Source: Variovorax gossypii (GTDB taxonomy: Bacteria; Pseudomonadota; Gammaproteobacteria; Burkholderiales; Burkholderiaceae_C). From it: 64,000 nucleotides of DNA. Below are positions 58,601-64,000 of the stretch, in pieces (the stretch's first letter is position 1; the number at the start of each line of letters is the position of its first letter). A program made the position numbers and the translations under genes. The notes under the pieces were generated by a model. The model searched no databases. It was not told where the DNA came from and saw only the letters and a program-made list of their open reading frames with translations. The DNA lies in assembly GCF_003965815.1 (NCBI RefSeq), contig NZ_RXOE01000005.1, forward strand, positions 1-64,000, written 5' to 3'.

Positions 58601-58991
58601 AGGCCACGCCGGCACCGAGGCTGGCATCGCGGCGGACCTGCTCTTCGAAAGCCTTCTTCTGGTGGGCCGCGATGAAGGGTGCGTAGGTGACAGCCTGGAA
58701 CCCGGGGTACGCACTCGCCAGGTTGAGCCCCGCGACGTAGTCCCTGAAGTCGCTTCGCGTCACGTCCTCGAGGGTGTTGAATCGCGCACGCAGGCCGATC
58801 AGCACGGCGATGTAGTCGTCGAAGCTGGCTTCGACCTTCTGCGCCAGATCGAGCGCGGTGGCGTCGAAGCGTTCCCGGGCGTTGCGTCCGATTTCCTGGT
58901 AGGCAGAGATACCGAGCGCGACCGACAGCGTCGCGCCGACCCCAAGGATCGCCAGCGGCAGGCGAACCTTGACCCAGATGGACATTGACAT
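55662..58991 (-). CDS. CHASE-PAS-GAF-GGDEF-EAL cyclic-di-GMP protein
   Basis: A 1109-residue membrane protein from the ATG at 58991 (ggaggg upstream). A first membrane helix (VRLPLAILGVGATLSVALGI) leads to a periplasmic CHASE domain (~40-270; AGLNLASAYPGFQAVTYAPF), then a second helix (WSIVLVGLATSMLLAGIVFS). Inside the cell are PAS (~390-500), GAF (~510-660), GGDEF (~680-840; ARFGGDEFVLLLEDL) and EAL (~855-1095; VGVEALMRWHHPVLGMVPPV). Both active sites appear intact, so it could make or break c-di-GMP. A second diguanylate cyclase lies upstream on the same strand. Confidence 0.9.
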   Translation of the reverse strand: MSMSIWVKVRLPLAILGVGATLSVALGISAYQEIGRNARERFDATALDLAQKVEASFDDYIAVLIGLRARFNTLEDVTRSDFRDYVAGLNLASAYPGFQAVTYAPFIAAHQKKAFEEQVRRDASLGAGVASSFVIKPPGERDIYYPLVYIEPQAGNEMLLGNDLGAMPDRGNALEQGRDTGGLVTSGRKVRLPGREADIGLAMRLPVYRPQMPLDTLEQRRSAYIGSVGAGFSIAGVLRDVVSPDAARTLRLRLVDAGPGKAAIGTRIETRFVPPTAFSEPQLLFDSAALAKPAVAATSPAHRLQRSLGFELGGHSWLVEVEQDENQVFGPLDKAIPWSIVLVGLATSMLLAGIVFSLTTSRSRAQVLANKMTSHLRVSERQWKDAQQLASLGSWTLDPETGALQCSEEAQRILGFGDDSPPSDLHALLSRVPALERPAVRRQIARVFHSTERSEFEHRLSLPDGTERWLHVIAQSTEEDGRTLVRGTVRDATQPRKDALRQKLEYKIARLLAGDGRAETVMGLALEAICTDLCWDCGALWSVGEDGLVRCDAAWHAEDKDPAVTRFVRDSRLREYRPGEGSLGRAWKTGVVRVDTQASPGHFARDAMAREAGLTTGLIVPMVATNATMALELFSSRLAVMEAETLESLRVIALQIAQYKQRKLAERSLRFMASHDGLTGLFNRAALQDELARAIRRSNRSQKQFAVLFVDLDRFKHINDTLGHGAGDEMIRICGERLTAMLNGTDVVARFGGDEFVLLLEDLDSANDAAVLAEKVLACCAEPFVIEGRELHVSASVGVSIYPENGGDAEALLKNADTAMYHAKGKGRNTYRFYAAKMNARSTEQLMLESALRRALERGELEMHYQPKLNLQTQRIVGVEALMRWHHPVLGMVPPVQFIPIAEELGLIVSMGRWALEQACADALAWQKHGLPQVLISVNLSPRQFESRTLVADVKAVLDASGLDPSLLELEITESAMMANPEHAVELLRAIRDIGVGLAIDDFGTGYSSLSHLKHFPLSTVKIDRSFVNDLSQDADARALIDGIVTLAHGLRMKVVAEGIETAAQLEFLRSHGCDEAQGYWLCKPVSAGEARDFMARHLRNQFAPSVLA

Positions 58992-59292
58992 TGGACTCGC
59001 CCTCCATCGCTGGCTCAGGCCATTGCAGCGTTGCCGCAATATATCGGGCCAATACCGCAGCGTCACGCAATTAGTTACGAGGATGTCAAAGCCTTGTCCG
59101 GAGGGCTTGCTGCAAGCCAGAAGCCTTAATGCTTAATTCAAACGCACCGAGCCTTGCATCTGGACAACGAAAGCATGCGGCCCTCTTGAACACGAGAGAC
59201 AACCATGCACCACAACGGCACCGCATGTGGAACTGGATCCACCGCAGCCGCCACCTGCCGACGCATGCAGGCGATCTCCCCAGCAGCGCCAT

Positions 59293-60825
59293 TCAAGAAG
59301 CGGATGGATGCGCTGCGGCACAGACGCGATCACGACCTAGCGTCTTGGCCTGGTAGAGGGCCTTGTCGGCGGCTTCGATCAGTTCCTTCGACTGCCCGCT
59401 CGACACGGAAGGCCTCAGCGCCTCCACACCGGCACTGAGCGTCACAAAGCCGTTGGCAGCACCCGCATGTGCAATTTTCAGGTCGCGCACTGCGCTGCGG
59501 ATTCGCTCTGCCAAGCCAACCGCCCCCTGCACGTCGGTGTGGGGCAGCAACACCGCCAACTCCTCCCCGCCATAGCGCGCCGCCAGGTCCCCCGGTCGCC
59601 TGGACGCCAGCGCGGCGACCGTGCGTCCGATCTTCTGCAGGCATTCGTCGCCCGCCGCATGACCATAGATGTCGTTGTACTGCTTGAAGCAATCCACATC
59701 GATCATGATCAGGGCCAGCGTGCTTGCCTCCCGGACCGCACGGCTGAATTCGGTATCCAGGGTGACGTCGAACTTTCGGCGGTTTGCAAGCCCGGTGAGC
59801 CCGTCTTCCATCGCGAGCGTATTGAGGGTCTGGTTCAGCGTCTCGAGTGCATCTCGCGCCCGCCGCAGTTCCGCCTCCGTTTGAATCTGCAACTCGAACT
59901 GCTTGACCAGCCGCCACCCAACGGCCGCCACAACCAACACGAGCAGAACGACGCCTCCCGAATGCCACAGCGTATCGCGCCACCAGCCGGCGAGGATCTC
60001 CTCCTTGGAAAGGGACGCGGCAACGAACAGCGGATAGTTGGGAAGGCGCCGAAAGCTGTTGAGCCGCAGGACGCCGTCCTGCGCAGACCGGATGTAGGCA
60101 GTCCCCACAGGCCCTTGCGAACGATAGGCTTGAAAGAGCTCGCTACCTCGCATGTCGCGCCCGACCACGCTGGGGCTGTAGGGCCGACGGGTGATCATGG
60201 TTCCGTCTTCGCGTATCAGTCCCAGGGCGCCCGCCTGCCCGATGTCGAGGCTGTCGAAGAACTTGCCGAAGAAGTCGATCCTGATCGTTGCAAGCGCGAC
60301 CCCGGCAAAGCTGCCATCGGCATGGTTGATGCGCCGCGAAATGGGAACGAGCAACCTGCCATTGGTCCGACTCTTCACCGGCACGCCGATATGGGACCCG
60401 CGGCTCGTGCTCGCACGATGGAATTGGAAGTACTCCCTGTCGGCGTTGTTCAGGTTCTGCGGCCAGACCTGACGGGAGTTCGCGACCCAGTTGCCAGCCT
60501 CGTCATAGATGTGAAGCCCATCCAGCTGCGGGAGTTGGGCAACGCGTACCGCGAGAAAGTCGCGAAGCCGCGCCACCTCGGCGGGCCCCGTCCCATCGGA
60601 TTCGATCCGCTCGACGAGTCCGACCAGCACCGTATCGGCCAGCCTGATCTGATCGTCTGCCTGCTGTGCCATCGCATGTGCGAGGTTCGACGTCGCCACG
60701 CTCATCTGGCGCAGGTGGAGCTGGCGAGACTGCCAACTGTTCCAGCCATCGATGGCGACCAAGCCCAGGCACACGATGGTCACGAAGATCACCGTCCTGG
60801 TCGTGATGGAGGGTCGTCGCAGCAC
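59293..60825 (-). CDS. dCACHE-type sensor diguanylate cyclase
   Basis: A 510-residue protein: helix 1 (TVIFVTIVCLGLVAIDGWNS), a periplasmic dCACHE sensor (residues ~40-290; NADREYFQFHRASTSRGSHI), helix 2 (SGGVVLLVLVVAAVGWRLVK), and a GGDEF domain (~345-505) with the active-site motif LAARYGGEELAVLLPHTDVQ. No EAL domain. It should produce c-di-GMP in response to an external ligand. It precedes the CHASE-GGDEF-EAL gene by 302 bases; a common operon is uncertain. Confidence 0.9.
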   Translation of the reverse strand: MLRRPSITTRTVIFVTIVCLGLVAIDGWNSWQSRQLHLRQMSVATSNLAHAMAQQADDQIRLADTVLVGLVERIESDGTGPAEVARLRDFLAVRVAQLPQLDGLHIYDEAGNWVANSRQVWPQNLNNADREYFQFHRASTSRGSHIGVPVKSRTNGRLLVPISRRINHADGSFAGVALATIRIDFFGKFFDSLDIGQAGALGLIREDGTMITRRPYSPSVVGRDMRGSELFQAYRSQGPVGTAYIRSAQDGVLRLNSFRRLPNYPLFVAASLSKEEILAGWWRDTLWHSGGVVLLVLVVAAVGWRLVKQFELQIQTEAELRRARDALETLNQTLNTLAMEDGLTGLANRRKFDVTLDTEFSRAVREASTLALIMIDVDCFKQYNDIYGHAAGDECLQKIGRTVAALASRRPGDLAARYGGEELAVLLPHTDVQGAVGLAERIRSAVRDLKIAHAGAANGFVTLSAGVEALRPSVSSGQSKELIEAADKALYQAKTLGRDRVCAAAHPSAS

Positions 60826-61059
60826 TGCTTACCCTAGCGGTGAGAAGGCCATGCACGGACTTTGACACATTCACGGCCATTTGGAGCCCCGTGGAAAACA
60901 GGTCCTGCGCTCGCGGGTTCCATGTCCGCGGCGCACGATGGTCAGCGCATAAGTGGATAGCGTTATTTTTACGAGCCACAACCCACGCATCAGCCGTCCG
61001 CGCCGTCTCCACTGATCCATCCTTGAAGCGAACGCATCGCATGTGTTACGCAACTGGGT
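60826..61059. other. Intergenic between diguanylate cyclase and sRNA-like locus
   Basis: AT-rich for this genome around 60953-60985 (gtggatagcgttatttttacg). It likely holds the minus-strand promoter of the diguanylate cyclase. No gene seen. Confidence 0.4.
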
Positions 61060-61088
61060 TTGGCAAGGCATGCATGGCGAGATAGACT
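61060..61088 (+). promoter_or_regulatory. Sigma70-type promoter of a putative small RNA
   Basis: ttggca at 61060-61065 (-35) and tagact at 61083-61088 (-10) with a 17-base spacer, optimal for sigma70. No protein start follows within a normal distance; a transcript starting near 61095 would run straight into the terminator at 61167-61192. Confidence 0.6.
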
Positions 61089-61094
61089 GAAACC

Positions 61095-61192
61095 GCGAGC
61101 AGTCCCGATGATTCCTCCTCCCTCCCTTGATCTCCATTGCGAACTCAAGGCTGCAGGACTGTTCTTGGCCCGCCGCGCGCGGGCCTTTTCTT
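61095..61192 (+). ncRNA. Candidate small regulatory RNA (about 98 nt)
   Basis: Between a sigma70-type promoter and a Rho-independent terminator lies a ~100-base segment with no plausible start codon and ribosome site. It contains cctcctccctccc (61116-61128), complementary to Shine-Dalgarno sequences, in a likely single-stranded stretch, plus the terminator hairpin with U-tail that Hfq needs. These are typical of base-pairing sRNAs. Start and end are estimates from the promoter and the T-run. An alternative is a terminated leader of the downstream gene at 61278. Confidence 0.55.
61167..61192 (+). terminator. Rho-independent terminator
   Basis: Seven-base GC stem GGCCCGC/GCGGGCC (61167-61173 and 61179-61185) with loop cgcgc, followed by ttttctt. 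It points to the plus strand and stands before, not after, any protein gene, supporting an sRNA or attenuator. Confidence 0.75.
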
Positions 61193-61277
61193 GCTGCGGC
61201 CCTTGTGCAGCCTTTCGGCTGACTGCCGCATACCGGCAAGTTCGAGGTTTCCCCAGCAAAGCAGATCACGAGCCCGC

Positions 61278-61679
61278 ATGCGCAAGCGCACCCATCGCAA
61301 ACCCGTCACCGGCCTGGCCCCTTATCAAAAAGCGCTCTTCCGTCGTGCCTGGGAGGCAGACAACGTCAGGGCAGGCATTCACGCGTTCATCGGAGAGGAC
61401 GCCAAAGCGCTGACCCAACGCGCTGGCAGAGTCATCTATGCGGTCGTCGCCGGCTGCGAGCAGGCTGGTATCCCGGACGATGATCCCGATGTCCGGATCC
61501 TTCACGATGCGGGCCGGGCGATTCTGGAATTGAGAGGACAAGCCGAGATCGGCGATCAGCACAGAAAGCGGATCATTTCAGGACTTGCAGCAGGTGAAAG
61601 GCTGCTCCCTCGACTTGATCCGGCGGCCGTTCGTGGCGCCGCGCTTGAACTGGCCAAGGCAAGCAGCGACAAGGAGTGA
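61278..61679 (+). CDS. Hypothetical protein
   Basis: From the ATG at 61278 a 133-residue protein starts MRKRTHRKPVTGLAPYQKAL. It is helical and basic at the N-terminus, with WEADNVRAGIHAFIGEDAKA and ILHDAGRAILELRGQAEIGD. Such short proteins, opening with MRKRTHR, occur widely in Burkholderiales without a known role. It lies 86 bases downstream of the putative sRNA terminator. Confidence 0.55.
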   Translation: MRKRTHRKPVTGLAPYQKALFRRAWEADNVRAGIHAFIGEDAKALTQRAGRVIYAVVAGCEQAGIPDDDPDVRILHDAGRAILELRGQAEIGDQHRKRIISGLAAGERLLPRLDPAAVRGAALELAKASSDKE

Positions 61680-62017
61680 AGTCCAGGCGATGTGCGCGGC
61701 GCAGTTCAGCGCACGTTGCGCTCTCGTACCAATCGCAAACGCCGACGAAGGCATCGTGGGAACCATCCCCATCCGGAATGCCGCAGAGCGCAGAAACCGG
61801 GGAAGACCGCATGCGTGGTACTCCCAAGTTTTCTGAAAGCGGAGCTGCTGAGCAGTACCAAAGGATACGGGCAGTTCACCTACTTGGTCCTCGTGCGAGA
61901 ACCCTGTACGGTCCTCAACAACCTGCTCGCGCCCGACACGAAGGACGCTGCAGGAGTGAGCGGCACCGGCCGGCAACACCCCACCCTGGACGCAGGCACA
62001 AGACACCTACGACGACA
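61680..62017. other. Intergenic, no supported gene
   Basis: About 340 bases before the OmpR-type regulator. Open frames on both strands lack homology; the frame continuous with the regulator lacks a good start. It probably contains that gene's promoter. Confidence 0.4.
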
Positions 62018-62770
62018 ATGCCCCTACGCAGCTTCTCCATCGCGATTCTGGGCATGGACGAAGAATCCCAAGCGATTCTGCAGAGACACCTGGGCTTGCT
62101 GGGGCATCGGTCCGCGGCCTATGCCGCTGCGGCCGACCTGCTGGCAGCCATGGGCACGGCGGATTCGCTTGACCTGCTGTTGCTGCGCCCTCAGGACAGG
62201 GAAACATACCAGAGCCTCTGTGCGGCTTGCAATTCGCTGAACACGCCTGCGCTGCTTGTCTTGCACGACGGCGAGTGGCCGCATCTGTTGCCCGAGACCG
62301 AGGACTTCATTGAAGTCGATGCCATCGAATGGAATCCCACCCATTCGATCGAACAGGAACTGAACTGGAGAATGCAGCAGCTGTGGTCCCGTTCGCGCTC
62401 GCCGAAGCCCGCGAACAAGACAAGGAAAGAGAGAAACAGCTGGGGGCCCTACAAGTTCCTCCTGGACTCCCGGACTGTCCTGAACCGCGACCACGCCATT
62501 GCGCTCTCGTCCTTCGAATTCACCCTCGCACTCGAACTTTTCCGCGGCCTCGACCACATCCTGACGCGCGATTGGCTGATGCACCGGCTGTGGGCCGACA
62601 AGCCCCGCATGCCGGATCCGAGGACACTCGACGTCTACGCGACAAAGGTGCGCAGGAAACTTGAGCTGACCCCCGAGAATGGGTTCGTGCTGCATGGCGT
62701 GTACAAGCAAGGCTACCAACTCATTGCCCTCCCCCAGGCGCCGGCAGGCGCAAGCGAGACCTCGGCCTGA
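62018..62770 (+). CDS. OmpR-type winged-helix regulator with degenerate receiver
   Basis: From the ATG at 62018 a 250-residue protein. The C-terminal winged helix (~145-240) has VLNRDHAIALSSFEFTLALE, HILTRDWLMHRLWADKPRMP and LDVYATKVRRKLELTPENGF, typical of OmpR/PhoB DNA-binding domains. The N-terminal ~110 residues have receiver-like strands (FSIAILGMDEESQAILQRHL and DSLDLLLLRPQDRETY), but the phosphorylated Asp at the strand-3 end is replaced (LLLLRPQD). Phosphorylation-independent control is inferred. No histidine kinase is adjacent. Confidence 0.8.
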   Translation: MPLRSFSIAILGMDEESQAILQRHLGLLGHRSAAYAAAADLLAAMGTADSLDLLLLRPQDRETYQSLCAACNSLNTPALLVLHDGEWPHLLPETEDFIEVDAIEWNPTHSIEQELNWRMQQLWSRSRSPKPANKTRKERNSWGPYKFLLDSRTVLNRDHAIALSSFEFTLALELFRGLDHILTRDWLMHRLWADKPRMPDPRTLDVYATKVRRKLELTPENGFVLHGVYKQGYQLIALPQAPAGASETSA

Positions 62771-63078
62771 TCACGCGCCGAACCTTCTCGTGCTGTCGCG
62801 GCACGTCCCCTGATGCAGGGTTTCGGCGGCGCACCAGCCAGTCGAAGATGCCGATGACGTCCTCCTTCCTCGCCATCGACACGAACATCTGTCGGCCCGA
62901 ACCATCGAACCGTTCCGGCGACGGGCAGGCAAGGTCCCAACTGCTGCTTCGCTCCTTGCAGAAGGACCGCACGTCCTGTGCATTGACGCCCGAGCACCAC
63001 GTGCACGGCAACTGGGAGTCTCTCGATCGCCCAAGAGAGATGGCGTCGATTGAACTCCCCCGGCGATCTCTACGTCGT
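62771..63078 (-). other. Gap with a possible short remnant
   Basis: The minus strand has an open frame from about 63011 to 62721, reading VNAQDVRSFCKERSSSWDLA and GRQMFVSMARKEDVIGIFDW. The codons favour G/C in the third position, so a decayed gene is possible. Nothing is recognised. Confidence 0.3.
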
Positions 63079-64000
63079 CTACTTCCGCGCTTTCTCGATT
63101 TCCGCCATCAACTCCTTGACGGTGGCTTCGCCCACGGACGCCGAGTACTTGTCAATCACCGGCCTGACCTTGGCGCGCAGCTTGGCCATTTCTTCCGGAG
63201 GCAGTTCCGAGACGGTCATGCCTGCTTTTTTCAGCGCGTCAAGCGCGCTGTCGGCGGCGCCACGCGAGGCCTGGCGCTGGAACGCCGTCGCTTCGGCCGA
63301 GGCTTCGGTGAGGATCTTCTTCTCCTCGGCGCTCATGCCATCCCATGTCTTCTTGCTGACCAGCAGCGCCTGCGGGTTGTAGATGTGCCGGGTCTGGGTG
63401 ATGTGCTTTTGCACCTCGGCGAACTTGGACGACAGGATGGTGGTGTTCGGGTTCTCCTGCCCGTCGACTGCCTTCTGCTCGAGGGCTGGATACAGCTCCG
63501 GGAACGGCAGCGGCGTGGCGTTGGCGCCCAGCGCGCCGAACATGTCGATGTAGATCGGCGACTGGATCACGCGGATCTTCAGGCCCGCGATGTCGTCCGC
63601 CTTGGTGATCGGCCGCTTGCTGTTGGTGAGGTTGCGAAAACCCAGGTCCCAGTAGCCCAGCCCGTGCAGGCCCTTGTCCTCCAGCTTGGCCATCAGCTTC
63701 TGACCGAAGGGGCCGTCGGTGACCGCATCGGCCTCCTTGCCGCTGTTGAACAGGAACGGAAAGTCGTAGGCCGCGAACTCCTTCACCTGCGCCGAGAGGA
63801 TGCCCGCGTTCAGCACCGTGAGCTCGACCGTGCCGCCCTGCAGCGCCGACACGGTCTGCAGGTCACCGCCGAGCACGCCACCCGCGAACAGCTTGACGGC
63901 GATCTTGCCGCCCGACTTGGCGGCGACCAGATCGGCGAACTTCTGCGCGCCCTGTGCCTGGGGGTGACCGGTCTGGTTCTGGAACGCGAACTTGAGCGTG
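63079..64000 (-). CDS. dctP: TRAP transporter substrate-binding protein DctP (cut by window end)
   Basis: The frame runs off the window; the visible 307 residues are the mature protein without its leader. DctP signatures: GGDLQTVSALQGGTVELTVL, FPFLFNSGKEADAVTDGPFG, GYWDLGFRNLTNSKRPITKA and GLKIRVIQSPIYIDMFGALG (with the ligand-binding Arg), then NPNTTILSSKFAEVQKHIT. It binds carboxylates in the periplasm for a TRAP permease, which would lie beyond the window if at all. Confidence 0.87.
   Translation of the reverse strand, partial: TLKFAFQNQTGHPQAQGAQKFADLVAAKSGGKIAVKLFAGGVLGGDLQTVSALQGGTVELTVLNAGILSAQVKEFAAYDFPFLFNSGKEADAVTDGPFGQKLMAKLEDKGLHGLGYWDLGFRNLTNSKRPITKADDIAGLKIRVIQSPIYIDMFGALGANATPLPFPELYPALEQKAVDGQENPNTTILSSKFAEVQKHITQTRHIYNPQALLVSKKTWDGMSAEEKKILTEASAEATAFQRQASRGAADSALDALKKAGMTVSELPPEEMAKLRAKVRPVIDKYSASVGEATVKELMAEIEKARK

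Noticed and set aside
56205-58988. A 927-codon plus-strand frame opposite the GGDEF-EAL gene
   Set aside because: No start context or domain; the minus strand has clear GGDEF and EAL motifs.
61676-62017. N-terminal extension of the OmpR-type regulator
   Set aside because: The added 114 residues are Arg/Ser/Pro-rich without a domain and would overlap the previous gene's stop.
1-64000. CRISPR arrays or phage structural genes
   Set aside because: No regularly spaced repeats and no capsid, tail or integrase genes were found; the VgrG/Rhs pair is a T6SS-type module.

Overview
The window is GC-rich, densely coded DNA that most resembles a Burkholderiales chromosome of the Variovorax/Comamonadaceae type. 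The pointers are many Bug-family (TctC-like) solute-binding proteins, small catabolic operons with divergent LysR/GntR/TetR/RpiR regulators, CaiB/BaiF CoA-transferases, a BKACE protein and several small Variovorax-like hypothetical proteins. No rRNA, tRNA or CRISPR array was seen. The genus is an inference from gene style only.

Layout. 1-5580: tail of an acyl-CoA dehydrogenase, an EamA exporter with an RpiR regulator, a divergent ketopantoate-reductase-like gene, an alpha/beta hydrolase with a small ABM-type gene, and several gene remnants. 5583-9189: two secreted lipoproteins (a Tat-exported alginate-lyase-like/LamG protein and a barrel-like protein) preceded by paired palindromes. 9742-15137: a six-gene operon (ketopantoate reductase family, VOC, MaoC, CaiB, AroE, AroQ) opposite a LysR regulator with an operator-like palindrome. 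15233-17889: small conserved hypotheticals and a transglutaminase-like protein. 18182-28775: a tricarboxylate module (PrpF-type isomerase, lactonase, two Bug proteins, GntR regulator with two winged helices, aconitase, CitMHS transporter), with a shared operator-like motif at two promoters.

28806-30740 is a nested mobile structure. An IS3-family remnant is split by a 1419-bp IS66-type element with terminal inverted repeats and a perfect 8-bp target duplication. Its tnpB/tnpC region is replaced by an intact alpha/beta-hydrolase gene. IS66 debris also flanks a second alpha/beta-hydrolase gene at 33782-34495. 30843-33300 holds a TauD dioxygenase, a Bug protein and a Bug pseudogene.

34699-38997 is a BKACE/lipocalin-like/cyclase/Bug operon divergent from a TetR regulator; two matching 20-bp palindromes lie in the intergenic region. 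39147-41169 is a SnoaL-like/MDR-reductase/YafY regulator operon behind a perfect palindrome. 41526-51824 is an accessory island with small lipoproteins, a DUF4303-like protein, VgrG, a PAAR-Rhs protein, a broken or split Rhs tail and a candidate immunity gene. 51825-55660 is a scrapyard with a YhcG-type nuclease (internal 19-bp perfect inverted repeat), an AbiEi-like antitoxin and a truncated Fic toxin. 55662-60825 has two c-di-GMP enzymes. 61060-61192 has a promoter, a CU-rich segment and a terminator that together look like a small RNA gene. The window ends with a small hypothetical, an OmpR-type regulator with a degenerate receiver, and a TRAP substrate-binding protein cut by the edge.
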